From: Dehalococcoidia bacterium
GTDB taxonomy: Bacteria; Chloroflexota; Dehalococcoidia; UBA2979
DNA: 64,000 nt
Assembly: GCA_023228825.1 (NCBI GenBank)
Contig: JALOAL010000007.1
Coordinates: forward strand, 1 to 64,000
Reading direction: 5' to 3'
In this document: in pieces, positions 24,714 to 34,085 of the stretch
How the letters are laid out: each line of letters opens with the position of its first letter
How positions within the stretch are numbered: position 1 is the first letter of the stretch
The notes under the pieces: generated by a model
Seen by the model: only the letters and a program-made list of their open reading frames with translations
What the model was told of the DNA's origin: nothing
The model's database searches: none
Translations under genes and position numbers: made by a program

Positions 24714-25802
24714 ATGGCGGACGTGATCGGACGGCGCGTCGAGGAACTCGACACGCCGGTGCTCTGGGTGGACCTGGACGCCCTGGACCACAACGTCGCC
24801 ACGATGGTGCGCGTCACGGGCGAGCATGGGGTGGACTGGCGCCCCCACGTGAAGGCCAGCAAGGCGCCCGCCCTTGCGAGGCGGCTCGTCGAGGCCGGCG
24901 CGGTGGGCATCACCTGCGCCAAGGTCGGCGAGGCCGAGGTCATGGCGCAGGGCGGCGTGGCGGACATCCTCGTCGCCAACGAGGTGGTGGGCCCGCAGAA
25001 GATCGCGCGCCTCGTGGCCCTCGCCGCGCGCGTCACGCTCTGCGTGGCCGTGGACGACGAGGCGAACCTGCGCCAGATCTCAGACGCGGCCAGCGCCGCC
25101 GGGGTGAACGTGGACGTGCTGGTGGACGTGAACGTGGGCGCGGACCGCTGCGGCGTGACGCCGGAGGCCGCGCCCGCCCTCGCACGCCTCGTGCTGGACC
25201 TGCCCGGCGTGAGCCTGCGTGGCCTGATGGGCTACGAGGGCCACGTGATGGGCATGCAGGCGGAGGACAAGGAGGCGGAGTCCGGCAAGGCCGCGGACGT
25301 CCTCCACCAGGCGATCGCGGCACTACGCGCAGAGGGCATCGAGCCGCGCGTGGTCAGCGGCGGCGGCACCGGGAACTACTGGATCGCAAGCGCGCTCGGC
25401 GCCCTGACGGAGATGCAGGCTGGCGGCGGCGTGCTCATGGACCTGACCTACGGGGAGCGGATGAAGGTGCCCGGCCACCGACAGGCGTTGCACCTCACCG
25501 CGCAGGTCGTCTCGACGAAGACTCCCGGCCGTGCGATCGCGGACGCGGGCTGGAAGGCCATGGGGATGCACACCGGCCTCCCTGCCGTGGTCTCGCCTCC
25601 GGGCCTGTCCGTCCGAGGGCTGAACGCGGAGCACACGATCCTGGACCGGACAGACGAGTCACCGGTGGAGCCGGGCCAACGGGTCACGCTGGTGCCGCAC
25701 TACTCCGACTCCACGGTGCTGCTGCACCGCCAGATGTACGCCGTGCGAGACGGCCGTGTGGAAGAGGCGTGGCCCATCGCCGCGGCCGGAATGCTCCAGT
25801 AA
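24714..25802 (+). CDS. DSD1/D-threonine-aldolase-like PLP enzyme (fold type III)
   Basis: A 362-residue alanine-racemase-fold protein: LDTPVLWVDLDALDHNVATM, then WRPHVKASKAPALA, in which Lys47 is the probable PLP Schiff-base lysine; VDVNVGADRCGVTPE; LRGLMGYEGHVMGM; and SGGGTGNYW for phosphate binding. The C-terminal beta domain has VPHYSDSTVLLH, where His and Asp would bind the metal used by D-threonine aldolase and D-serine dehydratase. These enzymes cleave D-3-hydroxy amino acids. A D-amino-acid deacylase gene follows 22 bp downstream, so a D-amino-acid pathway is likely. Which reaction it catalyses cannot be told. Confidence 0.82.
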   Translation: MADVIGRRVEELDTPVLWVDLDALDHNVATMVRVTGEHGVDWRPHVKASKAPALARRLVEAGAVGITCAKVGEAEVMAQGGVADILVANEVVGPQKIARLVALAARVTLCVAVDDEANLRQISDAASAAGVNVDVLVDVNVGADRCGVTPEAAPALARLVLDLPGVSLRGLMGYEGHVMGMQAEDKEAESGKAADVLHQAIAALRAEGIEPRVVSGGGTGNYWIASALGALTEMQAGGGVLMDLTYGERMKVPGHRQALHLTAQVVSTKTPGRAIADAGWKAMGMHTGLPAVVSPPGLSVRGLNAEHTILDRTDESPVEPGQRVTLVPHYSDSTVLLHRQMYAVRDGRVEEAWPIAAAGMLQ

Positions 25803-25824
25803 CGAGACGTCGAGGGGGGATCGC

Positions 25825-27366
25825 ATGCCCGAGCAGTACGACCTGATCATCCGCGGTGGCGCCGTGCTGGACGGGAGCGGTGCGCCCGGCGTGCGCGCTG
25901 ACCTGGCCGTGCGCGGGGACCGCATCGTGACCGTGGGCGAGGTGCCGGCGGACGCCGTGGCGGGGGAGACGGTGGACGCGCAGGGCCTGGTGGTGGCCCC
26001 CGGGTTCATCGACGTCCACGCGCATGACGACACACTGGTGCTCGTGGAGCCGGACTCCGAGGGCAAGGTGATGCAGGGCGTCACCACCGTGGTCAACGGC
26101 AACTGCGGCGCGGGCGTGGTGCCGTATCGCTCCAGCCGCCGCGCGCAGGAGGCAGGCGCCGACCTCCCCACGTGGGACTCGTACCCCGGCTACCTCGAGG
26201 CGATCGCATCGCACCCGCCCTCGATCAACGTCGCCACGCTCGTGGGGTTCGGGACGATGCGGGCCGGCGCGCTCGGCGGTGCGCTGCCGTCGTTCGGAAC
26301 CACGCCGGCTTCCTCCGGCGTGCTCGGCGCGGACGTAGAGCGCCCCGCCACGGCGGAAGAGGTCACGCGCATGCAGGCCTGGCTGCGCGAGGGCCTGGAG
26401 GCGGGGGCGGTGGGCATGTCCACCGGCCTCATCTACGAGCCGGACCGCTACGCCTCCACGGACGAGATCGTGGAGGTCGCTCGGCCGCTGGCGGACTTCG
26501 GCGCGCTCTACGCCTCGCACGTGCGGGGCGAGGGGGCGACGTTGTTGGACGCGCACGCGGAGGCGATGGAGATCGGACGGCGCGTGGGCGTGCCCGTGCA
26601 GATCTCGCACCACAAGGCCAGCGGCCGCGCCTTCTGGGGCCGGGTGCGCGACTCGATCCGCCAGATCGAGGAGGCCCGCGCACGCGGCGAGCAGGTGACC
26701 ACGGATCAGTACCCGTACACCGCCGGGAGCACTCGGCTTGCGGCGCTGCTGCTGAACGGACGCATTGGCGACTCCACCGCGGATGGGCTCCGAGGCGAGG
26801 ATGTGCTGCTGGCGTCCGTGCCGGAGCGGCCGGACTGGGAGGGCAAGTCCGTGGCCGACCTGGCGGACGAGTGGGACGTGCCCCCGAAGCAGGCCGCCGA
26901 ACGCGTGGTGGAGGAGGGCGGCCGCGCGACCATCGTGGTGCAGTTCGCCATGGACGAAGCGGACGTGCGCACGGTGCTGTCGCACGAGACCACGATGGTC
27001 GGCACGGACGGCCTGGGCTTCGGCTCGCGACCGCACCCCCGGCACTACGGCACGTACCCGCGCATCCTGGGCAAGTACGTGCGCGAGGAGGGCGTGATCA
27101 CGCTGGAGAACGCCGTCTGGAAGATGAGCGGCTTCCCGGCCACCAAGTTCAACCTGGCTGGCCGCGGCTTCGTGCGCGAGGGGCACATCGCCGACCTCGT
27201 GCTGTTCGACCCGGAGACCGTGATCGACGTGGCCACGTACGAGGACTCGCGCCGCGCGCCGCTGGGGATGCCGTGGGTGTTCGTGAATGGCACGGCCGTC
27301 GTCCGCGAGGGCGCGCACACGCACGAGCGTGCGGGGCGGCCGGTGCGTCGAGGCGTAGACGCATAG
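25825..27366 (+). CDS. N-acyl-D-amino-acid deacylase (amidohydrolase superfamily)
   Basis: Start at ATG 25825, preceded by GAGGGGGG; 513 residues. It has the D-aminoacylase layout: small beta domain, then a TIM barrel with GFIDVHAHDD (H65, H67), NGNCGAG (Cys94, the metal-ligand Cys of this group), YASHVRGEG, VQISHHKASG, and VGTDGLGFG (catalytic Asp). The C-terminal beta part includes GHIADLVLFDP. The enzyme releases D-amino acids from N-acyl forms using zinc. It lies between the DSD1-like and GMC genes, on the same strand with short gaps; together they could process an N-acylated D-amino acid or a related amide. Confidence 0.88.
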   Translation: MPEQYDLIIRGGAVLDGSGAPGVRADLAVRGDRIVTVGEVPADAVAGETVDAQGLVVAPGFIDVHAHDDTLVLVEPDSEGKVMQGVTTVVNGNCGAGVVPYRSSRRAQEAGADLPTWDSYPGYLEAIASHPPSINVATLVGFGTMRAGALGGALPSFGTTPASSGVLGADVERPATAEEVTRMQAWLREGLEAGAVGMSTGLIYEPDRYASTDEIVEVARPLADFGALYASHVRGEGATLLDAHAEAMEIGRRVGVPVQISHHKASGRAFWGRVRDSIRQIEEARARGEQVTTDQYPYTAGSTRLAALLLNGRIGDSTADGLRGEDVLLASVPERPDWEGKSVADLADEWDVPPKQAAERVVEEGGRATIVVQFAMDEADVRTVLSHETTMVGTDGLGFGSRPHPRHYGTYPRILGKYVREEGVITLENAVWKMSGFPATKFNLAGRGFVREGHIADLVLFDPETVIDVATYEDSRRAPLGMPWVFVNGTAVVREGAHTHERAGRPVRRGVDA

Positions 27367-27395
27367 GTGGTTCGAGGCCAACGAAGGGCGGGGAG

Positions 27396-28973
27396 ATGAC
27401 CGGGCAGGCGAGCAACTCGGACGAGGTATTCGACGTGGTGGTGCTGGGGGCTGGCTCGGCGGGGGCGGTGGTGGCAGCACGGGCCTCCGAGGACCCGAAC
27501 CTCTCCGTCCTCGTGGTGGACGCGGGGCCGGACTACGACCGCATCCGGGACACGCCGTACGACCTGGTGAACTCCTACCACAACTCCGTGGCCGACCATG
27601 ACTGGAAGCACTCCTACCAGCCCACTGCCGAGGCGCCCTCCACGGCGTTTCCTCGCGGCCGCGTGACGGGGGGCTCCTCCGCCGTGAACACCGCCATCGC
27701 GCTGCGCGGGGTGCCGGAGGACTATGACGGCTGGGCGGAGCAGGGGAACACGGAGTGGGCGTGGGAGAAGGTGCTGACGGCATTCAAGCGCCTGGAACGC
27801 GACCTGGACTACCCGGACGCGCCGCACCACGGCGATGCCGGCCCCATCCTGATCCGACGCTACCCGCAGGACGAACTGACCGAGACGCACCAGGCCTGGA
27901 TGCAGACTGCGGAGAACCTCGGGTTTCCCCGGCTCGACGATCAGAACGCGCCGGAGGGCTCCGGCTACGGCCCGCAGCCCATGAACAAACTCGCGCGCCT
28001 GCGCGTCTCCACGGCCATCGGCTACCTCGCCCCTGCGCGCATCCGCCCCAACCTCGCCGTCCGAGGCGACACGCACGTGCGGCGGCTGGTGGTGGAGGGC
28101 GGCCGCGTGGTGGCGGCGGAGGTGGAGGCCGTGGGCCCGGACGGCCCCACCGGGCAGGTCTCGCTGATCCGGGGCCGCCTCTTCGTCCTCTCGGCCGGCG
28201 CGATCCAGACGCCGCCGGTGCTGCTGCGCTCCGGCATCGGCCCGCGGCGCGAACTCGAGCGGCTGGGCGTGCCACTGGTGGCGGACGTGCCGGGGGTGGG
28301 CGAGAACCTGTGCGACCACCCGGCCATCGGTGTGATCTGCGAGTTGAAGGACCCCTCGTTGGCCAGTGCTACCATGCCGCTGATCCAGACGATCATGCGC
28401 TACACCGCGCCGGGCTCGGAGCACCGCAACGACCTCCAGGTGGAGTTGATCACCTGGGTGCAGCGCGAAGGGCGCGAGGGCGCCATCTCCATCTCCGCCG
28501 TCCTGGAGCAGTCCTACGGCCGAGGATACGTGCGCTTGCCCTCCGCAGACCCACATGCGCAGCCCGTGGTGGAACAGCACTTCTGCGAGGACGACCGCGA
28601 CACGGCGCGCCTGGTGGCGAACGTCCGCGACTGCTTCGCGTTCGCGGAGGCCAGGCCGCTTGCGGACTACATCGAACGCGTCACGTTCCCGGACCCTACG
28701 CGCGGCCTGGACGACGAGTCGCTGACGCGGCTGGTGCGTCGCTTTGCGCGGAGCGGCTACCACCCGTGCGGGACGGCCAAGATGGGGCCGGCGGAGGATC
28801 CCATGGCCGTGGTGGACCAGTACGGGCGCGCCCATGCGGTGGCTGGCCTGGTGGTCGCGGACGCCTCGATCATGCCGGAAGTGCCTCGGGCGAACACCAA
28901 CCTCACCTCGATCATGATCGGCGAGCGCATCGGCGAATGGATCCGTACGCGCAAAGGCGACTACGGGTTGTAG
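27396..28973 (+). CDS. GMC-family FAD-dependent oxidoreductase
   Basis: Start at ATG 27396 with GGGCGGGGAG upstream; 525 residues. The N-terminus has the FAD-binding VVVLGAGSAGAVVA (GxGxxG at residues 18-23) and E/D-rich strand end LVVDAGPDY. The first GMC signature is GRVTGGSSAVN; the second is LFVLSAGAIQTPPVLLRSGIG. The active-site histidine is H456 in GYHPCGTAKMG, and the C-terminal NTNLTSIMIGERIG fits the family. GMC enzymes oxidise alcohols such as choline or glucose-type substrates. It is the last gene of the plus-strand catabolic run, with a 29-bp gap behind the deacylase. Substrate unknown. Confidence 0.9.
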   Translation: MTGQASNSDEVFDVVVLGAGSAGAVVAARASEDPNLSVLVVDAGPDYDRIRDTPYDLVNSYHNSVADHDWKHSYQPTAEAPSTAFPRGRVTGGSSAVNTAIALRGVPEDYDGWAEQGNTEWAWEKVLTAFKRLERDLDYPDAPHHGDAGPILIRRYPQDELTETHQAWMQTAENLGFPRLDDQNAPEGSGYGPQPMNKLARLRVSTAIGYLAPARIRPNLAVRGDTHVRRLVVEGGRVVAAEVEAVGPDGPTGQVSLIRGRLFVLSAGAIQTPPVLLRSGIGPRRELERLGVPLVADVPGVGENLCDHPAIGVICELKDPSLASATMPLIQTIMRYTAPGSEHRNDLQVELITWVQREGREGAISISAVLEQSYGRGYVRLPSADPHAQPVVEQHFCEDDRDTARLVANVRDCFAFAEARPLADYIERVTFPDPTRGLDDESLTRLVRRFARSGYHPCGTAKMGPAEDPMAVVDQYGRAHAVAGLVVADASIMPEVPRANTNLTSIMIGERIGEWIRTRKGDYGL

Positions 28974-28995
28974 TTGGCGTCGTCCGAGGTCGGCG

Positions 28996-31485
28996 TCAGG
29001 TGAGGGCGCCGGCCGCTGCGTACTCCGCGACCTCCTCGGCGGTCAGGCCGACCATCTCGCGCAGCACCAGGTCCGTGTGCTCGCCCAGCGTGGGCGCGGC
29101 GCGGTGCAGCGTGACGCGCTTCGCGGAGAAGCGCGTGGGCAGGCCGTCGTACAGGACGCGCCCCATCTCCGCATGGTCGAGTGGCACGAAGAAGCCTCGG
29201 TGCGCCAGTTGCGGGTCGCGGTGCAGGTCGCTCATGCGCTGCGCCACCGCTGCGGGCACCCCCTCCCGTACCAGCCGCGCCTCCAGCACAAATGGGTCCT
29301 GCCGCGCCATCCACGCTGCGAGGGTTGCGTGGATCTCCTCCGCGTGGGCCTGACGCGCCGCCAGCCCTTCGAAGCGCGCGTCCGCGAAGTCTCCCAGCGG
29401 CGCGACGCGCCGGAGGGCGCGCCACTGCTCCGGCGTCTCCACGGCCAGCGCCAGGTAGCGCTCGGCGCCCGCGGTGCGGTAGACGCCGTGCGGGCTGGCC
29501 TCTGCCGCCGCATGGCCGCCGTGCCCGGCCGCCTCCGCTGTACGCCCGTTGCGGAGTTCGTCCAGGAGCAGCGGGGCCACGAACTGCAGGGCGGCCTCCA
29601 CCTGAGAGAGGTCGATGTGCTGGCCTTGGCCGCTGCGGCGGCGCTCGTAGAGTGCTGCGGCGATGGCGGCAGCGCCGAACTTGGGCGTGATCACGTCCGT
29701 GTAGGGGCCGTGGGGGCCGGAGGGTGGGCGGTCCGGCCAGCCGGTGATGGCGTGGAGGCCGGAGAGCGCCGCGCCGTGTTGTCCGTACCCGCCGTAGCGC
29801 GCCCGCGGGCCGTCCTGTCCCAACAGGCAGGTGCTGAGCATGATCAGGTCGTCCCGGTCGCGGGTGACCGTCTCGTAGTCCAGCCCGAAGCGGGCCATGG
29901 TGCCGGGTGTGAAGGACTCCACCACCACGTCCGCCCAGTCCACCAGGCGACGGGCGACCTCGCGGCCCTCGGGGGCGCCGAGGTTGACGGCCACGCCGTA
30001 CTTCGAGGAGTTGACGTTGGCGGTCCACTGGCTGCGGTTCAGGCCGGGGACGCCGTCCAGGAAGGGCGGCAGGCTGCGCAGCAGATCCGGCCGCGTGGCG
30101 GACTCCACGCGCACCACCGTGGCGCCGTGGTCAGCCAGCGCCTTCGCCGTCATCGGCCCCGCCCCCACCCACGAGAAGTCCACGATGCGCACTCCCGCGA
30201 ACGACTCGCCAAGGCGGTCGCCGGCACGAGGTGACGCCTCGGCCACGGCGGGGGGCGCTGGTGGCTCGCGCAGCCAGCGCGCCTCGGTCCCCTGGCCGCC
30301 CTCGCCCAGGGCGGGCGCAGGCGTGCCGAGGCGTGCCGGAGTGCGCGAAAGGCGCACGCCGGGGCCGGGATAGGGCTCGTCCGGCGCGCCGCCCTCGGCG
30401 GGCTGCCAGAAGCCGCGCGCCTGGAACTGGTCGTCCTGCACGATGTCGCGCGTGGTCTGCACCGGAGCGAGCCGCAGGTCCACAGAGACGGCCCAGTCCA
30501 GCAGTTCGCGCTTGGTATGCGTGGCGAAGAAGCGCCCGAGCGCTTCCTGCGCGGCGTCCAGCGTCGCTTGCGGCACGCGTCCGGCCTGGAGGAGGGCGGG
30601 CCACTGTTCCCAGGGCACCTCGGCGAGGGCGGGGGGCGGCTCCGTCCCCGCGAGCACGCTGGGCATGAGGCCGCCCAGCGGCTCCCGGGTGAGCGTGACG
30701 ATCACGTAGCCGTCGCGGCAGCGGGCCATGGTGCGCTCGTGGCGGCCCGGAACCTGCGCGCGGTCATCTCCGCCGCCGGGCGGGTCCGTGCCGGTCATGG
30801 TGACGTAGGCGGGCTGGTCCATCAGCGTCCACACCATGACGTCCTGCATCGACAGATCCAGGTGCTGGCCCAGCCCCGAGCGGTCACGCTCGTTTAGGGC
30901 GGTGACGGCGTCCGCGGCGGCCTGCGCCCCGGCGTGGAACAGCGCATTCGGAAAGCCGAGGGGCACTGGCGGCCGGTCGCGGTCGCCCTGCACGCTCAGG
31001 CGGCCGCCCGCCGCCTCCACCACCACATCCACCGCGGGCCAGCCAGCCTTCGGGCCGTCCTGCCCATACGGGCTGATCGAGACGTACACGAGGCGCGGGT
31101 TGCGCTCGGCAAGCGCGGCCGGCCCCAGGCCCAGCGCGTCCATGGCGCCCGGCCCAGCGTCCTCGATCAGCACGTCGGCCGCCGCCGCGAGTGCACCCAG
31201 GCGCTCGCGGTCGTCCTCGAGGTGGAGGTCCAGCACAAGGCTGCGTTTGCCAAGGCCGAGCGCGGCCCAGTAGAGCGACGCCCGGGCGTCGCCCCGGCCC
31301 GGACGCTCGTCGAACGGTGGCATGCGGCGGGCGGCGGCGCCCCCGGGCGGCTCCACCTTCAGGACGTCCGCGCCCAGGTCCGCGAGCATGCGCCCGGCCA
31401 TCTCCGTCCCGCGCTCGGCGAGGTCCAGCACGCGGACGCCGTGGAGGGGGCCGCGCTCGGAGCGGTCGGGCGGTGCATCGCTCAT
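28996..31485 (-). CDS. Tandem CaiB/BaiF-type CoA-transferase, second copy
   Basis: From ATG 31485 (MSDAPPD), 829 residues with two family III CoA-transferase modules. First: VRVLDLAERGTEMAGRMLADLG, VLKVEPPGG, VSISPYGQDGPKAG; at the catalytic place it reads GFPNALFHAGAQAAADA, without Asp. Second: VRIVDFSWVGAGPMTAKALADHG, VVVESFTPGTMARFG, and PYTDVITPKFGAAAIAA, with the expected Asp. It therefore has the same one-active-half pattern as the plus-strand copy 4.4 kb away, yet the two proteins are only distantly alike. It converges on the GMC gene (22 bp between stops). Confidence 0.85.
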   Translation of the reverse strand: MSDAPPDRSERGPLHGVRVLDLAERGTEMAGRMLADLGADVLKVEPPGGAAARRMPPFDERPGRGDARASLYWAALGLGKRSLVLDLHLEDDRERLGALAAAADVLIEDAGPGAMDALGLGPAALAERNPRLVYVSISPYGQDGPKAGWPAVDVVVEAAGGRLSVQGDRDRPPVPLGFPNALFHAGAQAAADAVTALNERDRSGLGQHLDLSMQDVMVWTLMDQPAYVTMTGTDPPGGGDDRAQVPGRHERTMARCRDGYVIVTLTREPLGGLMPSVLAGTEPPPALAEVPWEQWPALLQAGRVPQATLDAAQEALGRFFATHTKRELLDWAVSVDLRLAPVQTTRDIVQDDQFQARGFWQPAEGGAPDEPYPGPGVRLSRTPARLGTPAPALGEGGQGTEARWLREPPAPPAVAEASPRAGDRLGESFAGVRIVDFSWVGAGPMTAKALADHGATVVRVESATRPDLLRSLPPFLDGVPGLNRSQWTANVNSSKYGVAVNLGAPEGREVARRLVDWADVVVESFTPGTMARFGLDYETVTRDRDDLIMLSTCLLGQDGPRARYGGYGQHGAALSGLHAITGWPDRPPSGPHGPYTDVITPKFGAAAIAAALYERRRSGQGQHIDLSQVEAALQFVAPLLLDELRNGRTAEAAGHGGHAAAEASPHGVYRTAGAERYLALAVETPEQWRALRRVAPLGDFADARFEGLAARQAHAEEIHATLAAWMARQDPFVLEARLVREGVPAAVAQRMSDLHRDPQLAHRGFFVPLDHAEMGRVLYDGLPTRFSAKRVTLHRAAPTLGEHTDLVLREMVGLTAEEVAEYAAAGALT

Positions 31486-31566
31486 GCGGCGGTTATACAC
31501 GCCGCGGGCCGTGTGCGGACGGCGTCCGCGTTTGCCTCCGCGTCAGGAGACGGTGATAGTGCCTGA

Positions 31567-33027
31567 ATGCGCTTCCGTGCCATCTCGCTGAAGTGGCAGA
31601 CCCTGATCGCCGTGGGGTTTGGCACCTTCATGGCGACCATGGACTTTTCGATCGTCAACGTGGCGCTGCCCACCTTCTCGGACAAGTTCAACAAGTCGCC
31701 GGACGTGGTGGTGTGGGCGGCGCTGGGTTCGAGCCTCGTGGTGACGGGGCTGACGCTGACCGCGGGGCGGGCCGGCGACCTGTACGGGCGCAAGCGCATC
31801 TACCTGGCGGGCTGGGTGATCTTCACGCTGGGCGTCACAGGCGCCTCGTTCGCGCAGTCGCTGGAGCAGGTGATCGCGTGGCGCCTGTTCCAGGCGGTCG
31901 GCATCTCCATGGCCATCGCCAACGCCAACGCGATCGTGACGGACGCCTTCCCGGACACGGAACGAGGGCGGGCGCTGGGCACCGTCACCTCGATCGTGGG
32001 GGCGGGGCTGATGTCCGGGCCGATCGTGGGCGGCTTCCTGCTGGGGATCGCGGACTGGCGCGCCATCTTCTACGCCCGCATCCCCATCGGCGTGCTCGCC
32101 ATCGGCATGGCGCTGCGCTACGTGCGCGAGGGCCAGGCGCCCCCGGTGGCGGACCGGCGCATGGATATCCCCGGCGCGCTGCTGCTTTTTGCCGCCGTGG
32201 CCGCCAGCCTCACCGCCATCAACCGAGGGCAGGCGTGGGGCTGGACCTCGCCGGTGATCCTCGGCCTGCTGGGCGGCAGCGCCGTGGCGTTTGCGTTGTT
32301 CGTGGTGGTGGAGACACGTTCGGTCAGCCCGGTGATCGCGCTCACGTTGTTCCGCATCCGCTCCTTCGCCGTCTCCCTAGCGAGCCTGGTGCTGAACTTC
32401 GTGGGCCAGTCCGCCGTGATCTTCCTCATGCCGTTCTACCTGCTGGAGGTCCGGGGCTTGAGCACCATGGAGACCGGCCTGGTGCTGGCCATGGTGCCGC
32501 TGATGCTGCTGCTGTTCGCACCGCTCAGCGGGTGGCTCTTCGACCGGTCCGGCTGGACGCACCAGGCCACGCTGGGGGTGGCGCTGGTGAGCGCGGGCCT
32601 GCTCTCGCTCTCCACCATCCAGGCGGACACGCACATCGTGTTCGTGCTGGCCCGCCTGGCGCTGGTGGGGCTGGGCTCCGTGATCTTCAATCCGCCCAAC
32701 ACCAGCACGATCATGGGAAGCGTGCCCCGCGCCAGCCTGGGCACCGCCTCCGCGAGCGTGGCGACGTCTCGAAACGTGGGCAACGCTGCCGGCCTGGCGG
32801 TGGCGAGCGCGGTGCTGGTGGCCGTGGCGGGCGGCGTGGCGGGCGTGAGCGCCGGCGACCTGCCCGAGGCGGACCTGCTGCGCGGCATCCGTGCCGCATT
32901 CCTGGTGGCCGGGCTGCTCTCGTTGCTCGCGGTGGCCGCATCCTCCACCCGCGGCGCCAACCTCCCCGCTGCGCAGCGGGCCCCGGCTGCGCCGTCCTCC
33001 ACACCCCCGTCACCCTCCTCCGACTGA
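31567..33027 (+). CDS. MFS drug/metabolite exporter, DHA2 (14-helix) type
   Basis: A 486-residue membrane protein with about 14 hydrophobic segments. Helix 1 has the DHA2 signature FMATMDFSIVNVALPTF. Motif A appears in GRAGDLYGRKRIYLAG and the antiporter motif C in GAGLMSGPIVGGFLLG. It would export drugs or metabolites in exchange for protons. It is divergent from the second CaiB gene, with ~80 bp between starts. The C-terminus (PAAQRAPAAPSSTPPSPSSD) is a short disordered tail. Confidence 0.9.
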   Translation: MRFRAISLKWQTLIAVGFGTFMATMDFSIVNVALPTFSDKFNKSPDVVVWAALGSSLVVTGLTLTAGRAGDLYGRKRIYLAGWVIFTLGVTGASFAQSLEQVIAWRLFQAVGISMAIANANAIVTDAFPDTERGRALGTVTSIVGAGLMSGPIVGGFLLGIADWRAIFYARIPIGVLAIGMALRYVREGQAPPVADRRMDIPGALLLFAAVAASLTAINRGQAWGWTSPVILGLLGGSAVAFALFVVVETRSVSPVIALTLFRIRSFAVSLASLVLNFVGQSAVIFLMPFYLLEVRGLSTMETGLVLAMVPLMLLLFAPLSGWLFDRSGWTHQATLGVALVSAGLLSLSTIQADTHIVFVLARLALVGLGSVIFNPPNTSTIMGSVPRASLGTASASVATSRNVGNAAGLAVASAVLVAVAGGVAGVSAGDLPEADLLRGIRAAFLVAGLLSLLAVAASSTRGANLPAAQRAPAAPSSTPPSPSSD

Positions 33028-33095
33028 GCCGCAACACGAGGCTCATCACGGCGTGGCATGCTCGTACGGCTTCCGCCCGCACGAGAGGCGTCACC

Positions 33096-34049
33096 GTGCC
33101 CAACCGCCCACGCATCAGCCTGCTCGTGACCACCCTCGGAGCGCTGGGTGCGCTGCTGATCGTCGCCTGCGGCGGCAGCGAGGGCGCCGAGGTGACGGCC
33201 ATGTCCAACGCCGCGGCGACCGCGGCCGCCCGCGAGACGCAGGCCACGGAGACGGCCGAACCCACGCCAGAAGTGACGTGGCCGGCCCTGGGGACCGCCC
33301 GCGTCATCACGGAAGACCTCAACGTGCGCACGGGGCCGGGGCCGGACTACCTGGTGCTGGGCCGCCTGCAGCCGGGCGACGAGGTGCCCGTGTCTGGCCG
33401 TGCCGCCAGTGGGCGCTGGCTCGCGTTGCCGGGCATCGGCTGGATGGCGCACGACCCGACGTGGGTGGAAGTGGACGTGGACCTGGAGGAGATGCCACTC
33501 ATCCCGCTGGAGGAGGCCGGGTACGAGTTCGTCAGTCCGCTGCATCCCCTGGACGTGGTGGTGGACATCCCGGTGGTGGACCAGGTGGTGGAGGCCGTGG
33601 CGCTGGCCGACCGCACGGCGCTCCTCGCGCTCTCGGCCACAGCGGGCGAGGCGAGCGAGGGTGACGACGCCAGCGACCAGGCTGGGGACGTGGGCGCGCC
33701 GCCCGGCCACGCCTGCTCGGACGACGTCTACCCCGGCGCGGAGTTGGGCGACCGGCTGGACGCGTTCCTCGCAAGCAGCGCCGGCGCCGAGGGTCCGCTG
33801 CACCTCTACGCCGTGGTGGGCGCACCCGCCGGCGAGGACGACGACGCCCAGCCGGAGTTCTCCGCCGTCTTCGCGTTCGAGGGAGGCGAGGGGAGGCAGG
33901 TCTGGATCGACCCCACGGGGCAGGGGATCCTGTGGTTCAGCCTGGGCTGTGACGGCATGGCGCCGGGAGACCTGCTGCGCCTGGACCGAGGCGAACTCTT
34001 CTTCTGGTTCCGCCCCCTGGTCCCGCCACCCCTGGACCCGGTCGAGTGA
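33096..34049 (+). CDS. Lipoprotein with bacterial SH3 domain
   Basis: Start at GTG 33096 (GAGAGG upstream); 317 residues. The lipobox is LLIVACGG with lipid-accepting Cys25. A Thr/Ala/Glu-rich tether follows, then an SH3b domain (~65-125): LNVRTGPGPDYLVLGRLQPG and SGRWLALPGIGWM. The C-terminal half (HACSDDVYPGAELGDRLDAF onward) is unrecognised but ends with a well-formed beta pattern and two cysteines that could pair. SH3b domains bind cell-wall peptides or other surface partners. Role unknown. Confidence 0.75.
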   Translation: MPNRPRISLLVTTLGALGALLIVACGGSEGAEVTAMSNAAATAAARETQATETAEPTPEVTWPALGTARVITEDLNVRTGPGPDYLVLGRLQPGDEVPVSGRAASGRWLALPGIGWMAHDPTWVEVDVDLEEMPLIPLEEAGYEFVSPLHPLDVVVDIPVVDQVVEAVALADRTALLALSATAGEASEGDDASDQAGDVGAPPGHACSDDVYPGAELGDRLDAFLASSAGAEGPLHLYAVVGAPAGEDDDAQPEFSAVFAFEGGEGRQVWIDPTGQGILWFSLGCDGMAPGDLLRLDRGELFFWFRPLVPPPLDPVE

Positions 34050-34085
34050 GCCGGGCCTGCGTCCTGCCGGTATAGGATCGGGTGG

